64,000 nucleotides of DNA from Chromatiales bacterium (GTDB lineage Bacteria > Pseudomonadota > Gammaproteobacteria > Chromatiales > Chromatiaceae), in NCBI GenBank assembly GCA_028280505.1, contig JANQLO010000005.1, positions 1-64,000 on the forward strand, read 5' to 3'. Under the pieces are notes generated by a model. It was given only the letters and a program-made list of their open reading frames with translations. It did no database searches and had not been told where the DNA came from. Made by a program: the position numbers and the translations under genes. The stretch's first letter is position 1. Each line of letters begins with the position of its first letter. This document shows, piece after piece, positions 19,073 to 28,425 of the stretch.

Positions 19073-19149
19073 CGGGGTATAGCGCAGTCTGGTAGCGCGC
19101 CTGCTTTGGGAGCAGGATGTCGGGAGTTCGAATCTCTCTACCCCGACCA
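19073..19149 (+). tRNA. tRNA-Pro (UGG)
   Basis: 77 nt cloverleaf: acceptor CGGGGTA pairing with TACCCCG, D arm AGCGCAG...GCGC, anticodon stem CTGCT/AGCAG with TGG in the loop, T arm GGGAGTTCGAATCTCTC and encoded CCA. First of three tRNAs in the cluster. Confidence 0.95.
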
Positions 19150-19172
19150 AATTCGGGAAAGGTCGGAATTCC

Positions 19173-19249
19173 GCCCCGATAGCTCAGCTGGATAGAGCAG
19201 TAGCCTTCTAAGCTATTGGTCGGGGGTTCGAGTCCTCCTCGGGGCGCCA
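19173..19249 (+). tRNA. tRNA-Arg (UCU)
   Basis: 77 nt cloverleaf: acceptor GCCCCGA/TCGGGGC, D arm GCTC...GAGC, anticodon stem GTAGC/GCTAT (one G-T pair) with loop CTTCTAA giving anticodon TCT, T arm GGGGGTTCGAGTCCTCC-like, CCA encoded. Lies 23 bp after tRNA-Pro. Confidence 0.94.
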
Positions 19250-19327
19250 ATCACCGCCGCGAGGCGTGTACCGCGACGACGGGTGGATCGGGCATGTCGT
19301 TGCGAGCGTAGAGTACCGGTAACTATG

Positions 19328-19403
19328 GTGGGCGTAGCTCAGTTGGTAGAGCCCTGGTTTGTGGCACCAGTGGTCGTGGGTTCGAGCCCCATCGTCCACC
19401 CCA
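19328..19403 (+). tRNA. tRNA-His (GUG)
   Basis: 76 nt cloverleaf plus the tRNA-His-specific extra G at position -1 (19327) facing discriminator C. Acceptor GTGGGCG/CGTCCAC, anticodon stem CTGGT/ACCAG with GTG in the loop, T arm GTGGGTTCGAGCCCCAT, CCA encoded. Confidence 0.95.
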
Positions 19404-19417
19404 TAATACGGATAAAG

Positions 19418-19445
19418 AGCGGTAGCGGTAACGCACCGCTTTTTT
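19418..19445 (+). terminator. Intrinsic terminator after tRNA-His
   Basis: AGCGGT and ACCGCT form the stem (11-nt loop), followed by seven T residues. It lies 14 bp after the tRNA-His CCA, closing the tRNA operon before glyA. Confidence 0.75.
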
Positions 19446-19539
19446 CGTTTTTGCGTCGCCGATGGGGCTGCTTGACCGCGGACATGATGTGCCGCAGACT
19501 CCGAAGATTGTCCGGGGTGTCTTGGCTGCCCCCGGTTGG

Positions 19540-19570
19540 CGGCCCCTCCCCGGGGCCGTTTGCGTTTTTG
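19540..19570 (+). promoter_or_regulatory. Strong hairpin with T-rich tail in the glyA leader
   Basis: CGGCCCC and GGGGCCG form a 7-bp GC stem with a 5-nt loop (19540-19558), followed by TTTGCGTTTTTG. A second possible stem, CCGGGG/CCCCGG, lies at 19512-19535. The hairpin ends 36 bp before the glyA start codon, so it could be a second tRNA terminator or a leader attenuator. Confidence 0.45.
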
Positions 19571-19594
19571 ATTTGACAGTTATCGAGGTGGCCC

Positions 19595-20893
19595 ATGTTC
19601 AGCAAAGACATGCAAATCGAAGGTTATGACGACGAGCTGTTCGCGGCCATCAAAGCCGAGGAGCGACGCCAGGAAGAACACATCGAACTGATCGCATCGG
19701 AGAATTACACCAGCCCGAGGGTTATGGAGGCGCAGGGCTCGGTGCTGACCAATAAGTATGCCGAAGGCTATCCGGCCAAGCGCTACTACGGCGGTTGCGA
19801 ATATGTCGATCGCGCGGAGCAGTTGGCCATCGATCGTGCCAAGGCGTTGTTTGGCGCCGACTATGCGAATGTCCAGCCGCATTCGGGTTCGCAGGCCAAT
19901 TCCGCCGTTTACATGGCCTTGTGTCAGCCCGGCGATACCGTGCTTGGCATGAGTTTGGCGCACGGCGGTCATTTGACCCATGGTGCCAAGCCGAATTTTT
20001 CCGGCAAAATCTATAGCGCGGTGCAGTATGGGCTCGATCCCGCAACCGGCGAGATCGACTATGACGAGGTCGATCGTCTGGCGCGGGAACACAAGCCGAA
20101 AATGATCGTCGCCGGTTTCTCGGCCTATTCGCGCATTGTCGATTGGCAGCGTTTTCGCGATATCGCCGACGAGGTAGGCGCTTATCTGCTCGTTGATATG
20201 GCGCATATCGCGGGCCTGGTTGCCGCCGGTATCTATCCGAGCCCGGTGCAGATCGCCGACGTCACCACGACGACGACCCACAAGACGCTGCGTGGCCCGC
20301 GTGCCGGCCTGATCCTGGCCAAGGCCAACGAGGAGATCGAGAAGAAGCTCAACTCCGCAGTGTTCCCCGGTGGCCAGGGCGGCCCGCTGATGCACGCGAT
20401 CGCCGCCAAGGCAGTGGCGTTCAAAGAGGCCATGGAACCGGCGTTCGTCGAATACCAGAAGCAGGTGGTAAGCAATGCCCGGGCCATGGCCCAGGTTTTC
20501 ATGGACCGCGGTTACGACGTGGTTTCCAAGGGCACCGACGATCATCTGTTCCTGGTGAGTTTCATCGAGGCCGGACTGACCGGTAAGGATGTCGATGCCT
20601 GGCTGGGTGCGGCGAATATCACGGTCAATAAGAACGCGGTCCCGAACGATCCTCAATCGCCGTTCGTGACCTCGGGTATCCGGGTGGGTACGCCGGCGGT
20701 GACTACCCGCGGTTTCGGCGAAACCGAATGTCGCGATCTCGCGGGCTGGATGTGCGATCTGATCGACGCACGCGGTGATGCCGCGACGATCGAATCAGTC
20801 AAAGCCAAGGTGCTGGAGATCTGCGCCCGTCACCCCGTTTATCAAACGGGTGATTCGGGTGGGGCGCCCGACGCGAGGATGTGGGGTTCGTGA
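19595..20893 (+). CDS. glyA: Serine hydroxymethyltransferase
   Basis: A 432-residue PLP enzyme converting serine and THF to glycine and methylene-THF. The N-terminus has [21 protein letters not shown] and [15 protein letters not shown]; the PLP lysine is K230 in [14 protein letters not shown]. Length is typical, with about 15 extra residues at the C-terminus. Upstream are a strong leader hairpin and a tRNA terminator; downstream nrdR follows, the common gammaproteobacterial order glyA-nrdR-ribD. Confidence 0.98.
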   Translation: MFSKDMQIEGYDDELFAAIKAEERRQEEHIELIASENYTSPRVMEAQGSVLTNKYAEGYPAKRYYGGCEYVDRAEQLAIDRAKALFGADYANVQPHSGSQANSAVYMALCQPGDTVLGMSLAHGGHLTHGAKPNFSGKIYSAVQYGLDPATGEIDYDEVDRLAREHKPKMIVAGFSAYSRIVDWQRFRDIADEVGAYLLVDMAHIAGLVAAGIYPSPVQIADVTTTTTHKTLRGPRAGLILAKANEEIEKKLNSAVFPGGQGGPLMHAIAAKAVAFKEAMEPAFVEYQKQVVSNARAMAQVFMDRGYDVVSKGTDDHLFLVSFIEAGLTGKDVDAWLGAANITVNKNAVPNDPQSPFVTSGIRVGTPAVTTRGFGETECRDLAGWMCDLIDARGDAATIESVKAKVLEICARHPVYQTGDSGGAPDARMWGS

Positions 20894-20940
20894 TTCGACC
20901 CGGTTCAATCTTGCGGTTTTCCCGCGGCCGGATCTGAGCC

Positions 20941-21444
20941 ATGCGTTGCCCGTTCTGCGGCGCTCAGGAGACCAAGGTGGTTGATTCGCGCCTGCACGGT
21001 GACGGTGACCAAGTGCGCCGCCGGCGCGAATGCACGGTTTGCAAAGAACGATTCACGACCTATGAAAGCGCGGAGCTCAATTTGCCCCGGGTGGTCAAAA
21101 GCGATGGTCGCCGGGTCAATTTCGATGGACGCAAGCTTCGTGCGGGCGTCGAACGGGCACTGGAAAAGCGGCCGGTGTCCACCGAGGCCACCGATGCGGC
21201 GATCAACCACATCACCCGGCGTTTGATGGCCGGTGGCGAGGGCGAAGTCTCGTCACGCAAAATCGGTGAATTGGTCATGGACGAGTTGAAGAAGCTCGAC
21301 CAGGTCGCTTACGTGCGATTTGCATCGGTGTATCGTCAATTCGAAGACGTCAATGCTTTCCGTGAAGAGATCGAAAAGCTGGAGAAGCAGCCGACACCGG
21401 AGGCGCGTCGCCAGCAACTCGATTTCCTCGATGAGGATAAATGA
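20941..21444 (+). CDS. nrdR: Transcriptional repressor NrdR
   Basis: A 167-residue zinc-ribbon/ATP-cone repressor of ribonucleotide reductase genes. Zinc ligands C3, C6, C31 and C34 (MRCPFC...ECTVC) are intact and the ATP-cone begins [19 protein letters not shown]. It senses dATP/ATP. The stop overlaps the ribD start (ATGA), linking it to the riboflavin genes as in many bacteria. It is slightly longer than the usual 150-160 residues. Confidence 0.97.
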   Translation: MRCPFCGAQETKVVDSRLHGDGDQVRRRRECTVCKERFTTYESAELNLPRVVKSDGRRVNFDGRKLRAGVERALEKRPVSTEATDAAINHITRRLMAGGEGEVSSRKIGELVMDELKKLDQVAYVRFASVYRQFEDVNAFREEIEKLEKQPTPEARRQQLDFLDEDK

Positions 21445-22580
21445 GCACTGCGTTCAGCGCCGATGATCATCGTTACATGGCGCATGCACTGCGCCTTGCC
21501 AAGCGCGGTCTTTACACCACTGATCCAAATCCCCGTGTCGGCTGCGTGCTGGTAAAAAATGACGAGATTGTCGGTGAAGGCTGGCACCGCCGTGCCGGTG
21601 AACCCCATGCCGAACGTCTTGCATTGACTGCCGCCGGTGATGGAGCAGCCGGTGCGACCGCTTACGTCACACTCGAACCCTGCGCGCATCATGGCCGCAC
21701 ACCGCCCTGTGCCGAGGCGTTAATCAAGGCCGGGGTTTCCCGGGTCGTCGCGGCGGTTGTCGACCCCAACCCCCTGGTTGCCGGTAAGGGTGTGGCGATG
21801 CTGCGGGAGGCGGGGATAGAGGCCGAGGCCGGCTTGTTGGCCGATGCCGCCGAGGCGCTCAACAGCGGTTTTTTCAAACGTATGCGCGAAGGTGTTCCGT
21901 TGGTCCGTTGCAAGCTTGCGATGAGCCTGGACGGGCGTACGGCGATGGCAAACGGAGAGAGCCAGTGGATTACCGGCGAGGATGCGCGGCGCGATGTACA
22001 GCGCCTGCGGGCGCGCAGCAGCGCCATTCTGACCGGCGTGGGTACCGTGATGGCCGACGATCCGTCGATGAACGTGCGTTTGGCGTTTGATGAATTGGAG
22101 GGTGTCGAACGCCCGCAGCATGTGCGTCAACCGTTACGGGTGGTGATGGACACCCGCCTGCGCATATCACCGCGTGCGAAAATGCTGGAGTTGCCCGGTG
22201 AGACATTGATCATTTGTGGCGAAGGTGCGCCCGCCGAGACCGAGGCCGAGTTACGTGCGGCCGGTGCCGATGTCGAACGTCTGCCGCAATTGGGCGGGCG
22301 AATCGATCTGGCGGCCACCTTGCGGGCATTGGCGGCGCGTGAGGTCAACGAGGTGTTGATCGAGAGCGGCGCGACCTTGGCCGGGCAGGCACTGCAGGCG
22401 GGTTTGGTCGATGAGCTGTTGGTCTATATCGCGCCGCATCTCATGGGTCACGAGGCGCGTGAGTTGGTGAGCCTGCCGGGTCTGTCTCAGATGTTGGATC
22501 GCTTGCATTTGCAGTATCGCGATGTACGGATGGTCGGTGGCGATTTACGCCTGACGCTTGTGCCCGAACCGCTTGTTTGA
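21441..22580 (+). CDS. ribD: Bifunctional deaminase/reductase RibD
   Basis: A 379-residue protein catalysing the second and third steps of riboflavin synthesis. The N-terminal deaminase has zinc ligands H56 (PHAE, with catalytic E58), C81 ([13 protein letters not shown]) and C90. The C-terminal reductase (about 150-379) starts [27 protein letters not shown] and binds NADPH. It overlaps nrdR by 4 bp and precedes ribE by 9 bp. Confidence 0.97.
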   Translation: MSTAFSADDHRYMAHALRLAKRGLYTTDPNPRVGCVLVKNDEIVGEGWHRRAGEPHAERLALTAAGDGAAGATAYVTLEPCAHHGRTPPCAEALIKAGVSRVVAAVVDPNPLVAGKGVAMLREAGIEAEAGLLADAAEALNSGFFKRMREGVPLVRCKLAMSLDGRTAMANGESQWITGEDARRDVQRLRARSSAILTGVGTVMADDPSMNVRLAFDELEGVERPQHVRQPLRVVMDTRLRISPRAKMLELPGETLIICGEGAPAETEAELRAAGADVERLPQLGGRIDLAATLRALAAREVNEVLIESGATLAGQALQAGLVDELLVYIAPHLMGHEARELVSLPGLSQMLDRLHLQYRDVRMVGGDLRLTLVPEPLV

Positions 22581-22589
22581 GGAGTTGTC

Positions 22590-23252
22590 ATGTTCACGGG
22601 GATTATCGCGGCGATAGGCGAGGTTGCCGAGCTGCAGCAGCGGGGTGGCGATGTCCGCCTGCGGATACGAAGCGGCAAGCTCGATTTGGGTGATGTCCGA
22701 TTGGGTGACAGCATCGCGGTCAATGGCGTCTGCCTCACCGCGGTGGCGTTGCCGGGTGATGGTTTCGTTGCCGATGTGTCACGCGAGACCCTGTCGTTGA
22801 CCAGCCTCGGGCAGCTTGGTTCGGGCAGCAAGGTGAATCTAGAAAAGGCCTTGACGCTGGCGAGCCGGCTTGGCGGGCATTTGGTCAGCGGTCATGTCGA
22901 TGGCCTGGGTACCGTCATCGAGCGTCACGACGATGCGCGGTCGGTGCGCTTTACCATCGAGGCGCCGGACGACCTGGCACGCTATATCGCCCACAAGGGT
23001 TCGATCGCCGTCGACGGTATCAGTCTCACGGTAAACGCCGTGCGCGGCAAGCAATTCGAGTTGAATATCGTGCCGCATACATTGCAGGAGACCATCATGG
23101 ACGGTTATGCAGCCGGGCGTGAGGTCAACCTCGAAGTGGATCTTGTTGCCCGTTATCTCGAACGTCTGCTGCTGGGCGAGCACGCTGCAGAGCCGTCTTC
23201 GGACGGAATCGATTTGGCGACTTTGGTACGCACGGGCTTCGTTAGGGAGTGA
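22590..23252 (+). CDS. ribE: Riboflavin synthase alpha subunit
   Basis: A 220-residue protein of two lumazine-binding barrels: residues 1-~95 (MFTGIIAAIGEVAEL, VNGVCLTAV) and ~97-200 (GGHLVSGHVDGLGTVI, DGISLTVN). It dismutates two 6,7-dimethyl-8-ribityllumazine molecules to riboflavin. It follows ribD directly. The rib genes then break off: two genes of opposite strand separate it from ribBX and ribH. Confidence 0.97.
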   Translation: MFTGIIAAIGEVAELQQRGGDVRLRIRSGKLDLGDVRLGDSIAVNGVCLTAVALPGDGFVADVSRETLSLTSLGQLGSGSKVNLEKALTLASRLGGHLVSGHVDGLGTVIERHDDARSVRFTIEAPDDLARYIAHKGSIAVDGISLTVNAVRGKQFELNIVPHTLQETIMDGYAAGREVNLEVDLVARYLERLLLGEHAAEPSSDGIDLATLVRTGFVRE

Positions 23253-23279
23253 GCTGTAACCGACTGCTTTGGCGGTTGA

Positions 23280-24191
23280 TCAGTTGTCATTGAGATAGCG
23301 TGCCAGTGCGCGCCTCGCCCAGTATTCTCCGGCGTCGATGACTTCGTGTGCGCGATAGAACTCATGCGCGGCACAGGTATTGATCGGTATCTCGATCAAC
23401 AGATCGGGCGGATAAGCGGCCAGTTTGCAACGCGCGATGCTGGCCTGCATGGCATCGAGCGAGAGCAAGGCCGATTCACTGAACGACAGGCTGGGTGTTT
23501 CTGCGTCATCTTCATCGGCCAGGCCGAGGCGTTCCTGGAGTTGATCGATGAAGGCCTCGATTTTCTGTTGATAACGGTGGCGGGGTTTCTTTTCGGGCGT
23601 TTGGCGTCGACTGGCATTGCCGATACGCTTTTCGACACCGGATAGACTGACTGCGATGACCGCGTCCGTATGGTCGCGCAGGGTCGGCGCGATCGGTACC
23701 GGGTTGAGTATGCCCCCGTCCAGCAGCAGCCTGCCGTCGATGTTGTGTGGCGTGAACACCATGGGCACGGCGATCGAGGCGCGGATTGCATCAAAAAGAT
23801 TGCCTTGGTCAAACCAGACCTCGCGCCGCGTCAGGACGTCGGTGGCGACGATGGTCAGGGGAATCGGCAGATCCTCGATGCGATGCTCGCCGACGAACTC
23901 CTTGAGCGTACGCATCAGCATTTCGCCTTTGAGCATACCGGCACCGCCCCAGGCGATGTCGAAAAAACGCAGCACGTTGAACTCGCTGAGCTCCTCGACC
24001 CATTCGGTATAGTCGTCGAGACGCCCGGCGGCATAGAAACCGCCGATCAGCGCGCCCATCGAGCTGCCGGCGATGGCGCCGATTTGCCAGCCCTGTTCCT
24101 CCAGCACCTTGATGACGCCGATATGTGCCAGGCCGCGTGCACCGCCGCTACCGAGCACGAGCGAGACGGTCTTGCTATCGTTTTCAGTCAT
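23280..24191 (-). CDS. Patatin-like phospholipase (RssA family)
   Basis: A 303-residue serine hydrolase. The oxyanion glycine motif GSGGARG (14-20), the nucleophile elbow G-S-S-M-G with S44, and the catalytic aspartate D158 in LLDGG are all present, as in the RssA/patatin group. The lipid substrate is unknown. It overlaps the upstream aldolase-family gene by 8 bp on the minus strand, and the two sit inside the otherwise plus-strand riboflavin cluster. Confidence 0.9.
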   Translation of the reverse strand: MTENDSKTVSLVLGSGGARGLAHIGVIKVLEEQGWQIGAIAGSSMGALIGGFYAAGRLDDYTEWVEELSEFNVLRFFDIAWGGAGMLKGEMLMRTLKEFVGEHRIEDLPIPLTIVATDVLTRREVWFDQGNLFDAIRASIAVPMVFTPHNIDGRLLLDGGILNPVPIAPTLRDHTDAVIAVSLSGVEKRIGNASRRQTPEKKPRHRYQQKIEAFIDQLQERLGLADEDDAETPSLSFSESALLSLDAMQASIARCKLAAYPPDLLIEIPINTCAAHEFYRAHEVIDAGEYWARRALARYLNDN

Positions 24192-24840
24192 CGGATTGCT
24201 GATGCTGTTCTGTCGTGCTGTTTTCGATCGTTTCCGCCCTCGCCATTGCGTTCAGCAGAACATCGCCGGCGGCATTCATGTCGGGCCCGTAGGCAACGAT
24301 GCCGTCTTCGTGGCCCCCCATGGCGAATATCCCGACGTTCGTGTCGCGTTGTGTGAGCAAGTGGCCGACTGCGTTCGCCATCGCCGGTGTCCCATAGCCA
24401 AACTCCGGTGGGGTGATTGGAAACTCGAGGGTTTTTGCGTGTCGCCACAATGGTGATGAGTGCACATGGATGACCGCTTTCGCGGTCGGCAGCGCACGGT
24501 AGATCTGGCCATGGGTCATCGCCTCGGACGACGGACGTGCGGGTCCGCTCGCCGTCAGCTGATTTTGTCCGATATCGAAATCGCTCACCCAGGCGAGATC
24601 GGCCGGGGTGAGTCGTGCGAGGCCACCGGTTTGTGTGCCGGAGATAATGAAGCCGTGCTTGCACCGGATACTGATGTTGCCGTAGGCATAGCCGTCATAG
24701 CGAGCCGGATCCCGGCCGATCAGCCGATGTCGGCGACATATCGAGAACCAGTTCAAAAGCCCTGCTACAGGCGTATCGGTCGGCAGTTTGCCGGGCCGGT
24801 AGGTCAACTGATATTGGATGACGCCTTCCGTCTGTATCAT
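24184..24840 (-). CDS. Class II aldolase/adducin family protein
   Basis: A 218-residue protein with AYGNISIRCKHGFIISGTQTGGL and the zinc-type HVHSSPLWRH, typical of the class II aldolase/adducin family (fuculose-phosphate aldolase-like, also used in methionine salvage-type dehydratases). The start at 24840 has GGAGA eight bases upstream; the ATG at 24855 is an alternative. The substrate cannot be read from sequence. Likely co-expressed with the downstream phospholipase gene by the 8-bp overlap. Confidence 0.82.
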   Translation of the reverse strand: MIQTEGVIQYQLTYRPGKLPTDTPVAGLLNWFSICRRHRLIGRDPARYDGYAYGNISIRCKHGFIISGTQTGGLARLTPADLAWVSDFDIGQNQLTASGPARPSSEAMTHGQIYRALPTAKAVIHVHSSPLWRHAKTLEFPITPPEFGYGTPAMANAVGHLLTQRDTNVGIFAMGGHEDGIVAYGPDMNAAGDVLLNAMARAETIENSTTEQHQQSDD

Positions 24841-24906
24841 TCGAACGTTCTCCATCGAAGCTCAGGCCTGATAAACTATGTCGTTTGCCGAATCGGTCGC
24901 TGTCAT

Positions 24907-26022
24907 ATGGCGTTCAATACCACAGAAGAAATTATCGAAGATCTCAAACTCGGGCGCATGGTCGTCATATTGGACGATGAAGACCGCGAAAACGAGGGCG
25001 ATCTGGTTATCGTCTCGGAAAAAACCACGCCCGAGGCAATCAATTTCATGGCCAAGTACGGCCGCGGACTGATTTGTCTGACCTTGAGCAAGGAGCGTTG
25101 CCGTCAATTGCGATTGCCCTTGATGGTCAACAAAGACAACCAGTTGGAAGCGACCAACTTCACCGTGTCGATCGAAGCCGCCGAAGGCGTCACCACGGGT
25201 ATCTCGGCGGCCGACCGCGCCACCACCGTGCTGGCCGCGGTCAAGCCCGATGCACAACCCCAGGATTTGGTACAACCGGGCCACATCTTTCCGCTGATGG
25301 CACAACCCGGCGGCGTGCTGGTACGCGCCGGCCATACCGAGGCCGGCTGTGATCTGGCGCGTCTGGCGGGGTTCACCGCGAGTTCGGTGATTGTCGAGAT
25401 TCTCAACGAGGACGGCACCATGGCGCGGCGTCCGGACCTGGAGCGTTTCGCCGCGGAGCACGATCTGAAAATCGGTACCATCGCTGATCTGATTCAGTAC
25501 CGGATCAAGAACGAGAAGACCGTGGAGCGGGTGACGTCGTGTAGCTTGCCCACCCAGCGCGGCGATTTTCAGTTGTATGCCTACCAGGACGTGATCGGCA
25601 ACGAAATGCATTTGGCGTTGGTCAAGGGCGAGATCAGTCCGGACCGCCCGACACTTGTGCGGGTGCATGTGCAAAATACCCTGTGTGACGTGTTCGAGAG
25701 TACGCGCGATTGTGGCTGGCCCATACGCCGGGTCATGGAGCAAGTCTCCGAGCACGGCGAAGGCGTGATCGTGGTGTTGCGCAATTACGATACCGCAAGA
25801 GACATCGTGCATCGCATCCAGGATTACAAATGGCACGGCGTCGACGATCAGATTCCGGAGCGCGATAAAGGTCAGGATGATGATCTACGCACCATTGGCG
25901 TTGGCGCACAGATTCTGCACGACCTGAGCGTGCGCAAGATGCGTGTGATGAGCGCGCCGAAACATTTGCATGCGCTCGCCGGTTTCGATCTCGAAGTGGT
26001 TGAGTTCGTCAGCACCGAATAG
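24907..26022 (+). CDS. ribBX: DHBP synthase fused to degenerate GTP cyclohydrolase II domain (RibBX)
   Basis: A 371-residue protein. Residues 1-200 are a complete 3,4-dihydroxy-2-butanone-4-phosphate synthase with the acidic loop [10 protein letters not shown] (23-32) and [10 protein letters not shown] (141-150), making the four-carbon precursor of riboflavin. Residues 205-371 resemble GTP cyclohydrolase II but its zinc site is broken: in the RVHSECLTGD region it reads [10 protein letters not shown], and the RCDCG motif is RDCG. It therefore probably lacks RibA activity, as reported for the ribBX variant of proteobacteria; a separate ribA would be needed elsewhere. Confidence 0.9.
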   Translation: MAFNTTEEIIEDLKLGRMVVILDDEDRENEGDLVIVSEKTTPEAINFMAKYGRGLICLTLSKERCRQLRLPLMVNKDNQLEATNFTVSIEAAEGVTTGISAADRATTVLAAVKPDAQPQDLVQPGHIFPLMAQPGGVLVRAGHTEAGCDLARLAGFTASSVIVEILNEDGTMARRPDLERFAAEHDLKIGTIADLIQYRIKNEKTVERVTSCSLPTQRGDFQLYAYQDVIGNEMHLALVKGEISPDRPTLVRVHVQNTLCDVFESTRDCGWPIRRVMEQVSEHGEGVIVVLRNYDTARDIVHRIQDYKWHGVDDQIPERDKGQDDDLRTIGVGAQILHDLSVRKMRVMSAPKHLHALAGFDLEVVEFVSTE

Positions 26023-26053
26023 GCGCCGGCCGATCGTTGAAGAGGAGTATTGC

Positions 26054-26521
26054 ATGAGCATCAAGACTATCGAAGGTGGCCTGACCGTCACCAATGCCCG
26101 TTTCTGCGTCGTGGTGTCGCGTTGGAACAGCTTCATTGTCGACAGCCTGGAGGCGGGGGCGATCGATACCCTCAAGCGGCACGGAGCCAATGATGAAGAC
26201 ATCACGGTCGTTCGCCTGCCGGGCGCCTTCGAAATGCCCTTGGTGTTGGAAAAGATTGCCGCTAAGGGTCAGTATGACGCCATCGTCGCGCTTGGCGCGG
26301 TGATCCGTGGTGGAACGCCGCATTTCGAGTATGTCGCCGGTGAATGTGTCAAGGGCATGGCCCAGGTGACGCTCAAGCACGGTGTGCCCATTGCCTTTGG
26401 CGTGTTGACGGTCGACACTATCGAGCAGGCGATCGAACGCGCCGGAACCAAAGCCGGTAACAAAGGCGGTGAGGCAGCAGCGAGCGCGATCGAGATGGTC
26501 AATCTGATGCGTGAGTTGTGA
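26054..26521 (+). CDS. ribH: 6,7-dimethyl-8-ribityllumazine synthase
   Basis: A 155-residue enzyme joining the RibBX and RibD products. [24 protein letters not shown] and the catalytic loop [14 protein letters not shown] (H90) are the family motifs. The start at 26054 has GAGGAG upstream. It leads into nusB with the usual ribH-nusB order. Confidence 0.97.
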   Translation: MSIKTIEGGLTVTNARFCVVVSRWNSFIVDSLEAGAIDTLKRHGANDEDITVVRLPGAFEMPLVLEKIAAKGQYDAIVALGAVIRGGTPHFEYVAGECVKGMAQVTLKHGVPIAFGVLTVDTIEQAIERAGTKAGNKGGEAAASAIEMVNLMREL

Positions 26522-26528
26522 GGCTGCT

Positions 26529-26957
26529 GTGAGTCGGCAACGCAGCCGTTCGCGCAGCCTGGCGATCCAGGCACTTTACCAGTGGCAGATGGCCGGTCAG
26601 GACGTCGGTGTCATCATTCAGCATTTTATGCTGGAGCAAGATGTCAAGAAATTCGATAGCGATTATTTCGGTGAACTGGTGCGTGGCGTGCCGACACGGC
26701 TCGACGAGCTGGATAAGGCTTTGGCGGACTGCATCGACCGCGATCTCGATGCCGTCGATCCCGTCGAGCGGGCGATTCTCAGACTCGGTGCCTACGAATT
26801 GATCGAACACCCCGAGATTCCTTATCGGGTGGTGATTAACGAAGCGGTTGAGTTGGCCAAAACCTTCGGCGCCGAAAAGGGCCATCGTTATGTCAACGGC
26901 GTGCTCGACAAGGCAGCACGCGCCCTGCGCCCGCTCGAGGCAGCCGCGCGGCGCTGA
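26529..26957 (+). CDS. nusB: Transcription antitermination factor NusB
   Basis: A 142-residue all-helical RNA-binding factor for rRNA antitermination. The Arg-rich N-terminus SRQRSRSRSLAIQALYQWQ is followed by YELIEHPEIPYRVVINEAVELAKTFG and HRYVNGVLDKAAR, as in E. coli NusB. GTG at 26529 follows a GTGAGG box and matches the family length; an in-frame ATG at 26511 overlaps ribH. Confidence 0.95.
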   Translation: MSRQRSRSRSLAIQALYQWQMAGQDVGVIIQHFMLEQDVKKFDSDYFGELVRGVPTRLDELDKALADCIDRDLDAVDPVERAILRLGAYELIEHPEIPYRVVINEAVELAKTFGAEKGHRYVNGVLDKAARALRPLEAAARR

Positions 26958-26966
26958 CCGCCGATC

Positions 26967-27920
26967 GTGTCTATTTCCGAATTCGATTTGATAGATCGAT
27001 ACGTTGCCGGGGCGACCGCGGGTCGCGATGACGTGGCGTTGGGCATAGGTGACGACTGCGCGCTGTTGCGACCCCCGCCCGGCCAGATTCTGGCGGTAAG
27101 CGTGGACACCCTGGTCGCCGGTCGGCATTTCTTTCCCAATGTCGACCCGGAGTCCCTCGGTCACAAGAGTCTGGCGGTCAATCTCAGCGACCTTGCGGCT
27201 ATGGGGGCAACGCCGGCCTGGGCAACCCTCGCACTAACTATGCCGACTGCCGACGAGCATTGGCTGGAGGCTTTCATGGCGGGCTTCTCGGCGCTTGCTG
27301 CCGAGCATCGGGTGCAGCTGGTTGGGGGGGATACCACACGCGGCCCCCTAAGCGTCAGTGTGCAGGTCCATGGTTTCGTCGCTGCCGAAGCAGCTTTGCG
27401 CCGGTCGGGTGGGCAGATCGGCGATTGGCTTTTCGTCAGCGGCACCCTGGGCGATGCGGCGCTGGCTTTACGACAGGTCCACGACGGTGAAGTGGGTCGA
27501 GTGCAGAAACAAAGGCTCGAACGGCCGATTCCTCGCGTTGCGCTAGGGATATTGCTGAGACGCTTTGCGAGCGCGGCGATCGATGTTTCCGATGGGTTGG
27601 TTTCAGACCTGGGACATCTGTGTCATGCAAGCGGGGTAGGTGCATGTCTGGCGTTGAGCAATCTGCCGTTATCCAATGCAGTCGCTACGGCTTGCGCCAA
27701 TGGTGATTGGGAGCTGCCGTTGGCGGGTGGCGACGACTACGAACTCCTGTTCAGCGTGCCGCCGGATAGAGTGGGTGCCATGCGGGCCGCTTGTGCGGAG
27801 GCCGGTCACCGAGTATCCGCAGTCGGCCGATTTATCGATGATAGCGGTATCCGGTTGATCTATCCGGACGGCAATGAGAGCAAGGAGGTGCCCGGTGGCT
27901 TCGACCACTTCCGGGACTGA
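26967..27920 (+). CDS. thiL: Thiamine-monophosphate kinase
   Basis: A 317-residue enzyme phosphorylating TMP to TPP. The AIRS-like fold is shown by EFDLIDRYVAG, ALGIGDDCALL, SVDTLVAGRHF, HKSLAVNLSDLAAMGA and GGDTTRG, with AIDVSDGLVSDLGHL in the C-terminal half. GTG start at 26967. nusB-thiL-pgpA is a standard gammaproteobacterial order; pgpA begins inside its 3' end. Confidence 0.96.
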   Translation: MSISEFDLIDRYVAGATAGRDDVALGIGDDCALLRPPPGQILAVSVDTLVAGRHFFPNVDPESLGHKSLAVNLSDLAAMGATPAWATLALTMPTADEHWLEAFMAGFSALAAEHRVQLVGGDTTRGPLSVSVQVHGFVAAEAALRRSGGQIGDWLFVSGTLGDAALALRQVHDGEVGRVQKQRLERPIPRVALGILLRRFASAAIDVSDGLVSDLGHLCHASGVGACLALSNLPLSNAVATACANGDWELPLAGGDDYELLFSVPPDRVGAMRAACAEAGHRVSAVGRFIDDSGIRLIYPDGNESKEVPGGFDHFRD

Positions 27921-28389
27921 TCCTTTGCCCAAGCCCTCAATGGGCAATCCGGTCCATTTGTTGGCTTTTGGCTTCGGTGCCGGATGCTCGCCCAAAGCAC
28001 CGGGCACCATGGGTACCTTGCTGGCAGTCGGTATCTATCTGCCGCTGTCTCAACTGCCGCTTTGGGCCTATGGTTTTGCGCTGTTGCTGGTGGTTGTGGC
28101 CGGTGTCGGTCTGTGCGGTAAGGCGGCACGTGATTTGGGCGTACATGATCATCCGGGCATCGTTTGGGATGAGATTGCCGGTTTTCTTCTGACCATGTTC
28201 GCCGCACCGTCAGGTTGGTTGTGGATTGTGATCGGCTTCGTCCTTTTCCGGCTTTTCGATATCTGGAAACCCTGGCCGATTCGCTGGCTCGACCGCCGTG
28301 TCGGCGGTGGGCTCGGCATCATGGCGGATGATGTGGTTGCCGGTTTATTTGCCGCCGTTTGTCTGCAGATTCTGGTCGTATTGCTATAG
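27895..28389 (+). CDS. pgpA: Phosphatidylglycerophosphatase A
   Basis: A 164-residue membrane enzyme that dephosphorylates phosphatidylglycerophosphate. Motifs SPKAPGTMGTLLAV, VWDEIAGFLLTM and FRLFDIWKPWPIRWLDRRVGGGLGIMADDVVAG are diagnostic, with four hydrophobic segments. GTG at 27895 is chosen because a full AAGGAGG box stands 6-7 bases before it, inside thiL, giving a 26-bp overlap and translational coupling; an ATG at 27874 is the alternative. Confidence 0.95.
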   Translation: MASTTSGTDPLPKPSMGNPVHLLAFGFGAGCSPKAPGTMGTLLAVGIYLPLSQLPLWAYGFALLLVVVAGVGLCGKAARDLGVHDHPGIVWDEIAGFLLTMFAAPSGWLWIVIGFVLFRLFDIWKPWPIRWLDRRVGGGLGIMADDVVAGLFAAVCLQILVVLL

Positions 28390-28425
28390 TCGCAGGGAGT
28401 ATTCTTTGTCTGCACGGCCGTATTC

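Noticed and set aside
20893..22600. FMN riboswitch near ribD or ribBX
   Set aside because: No AGGGCGGGG-type or other conserved FMN-aptamer segments are visible before either gene.
23670..24356. 228-codon plus-strand frame across the phospholipase
   Set aside because: Antisense shadow of the patatin-like gene with low-complexity composition.
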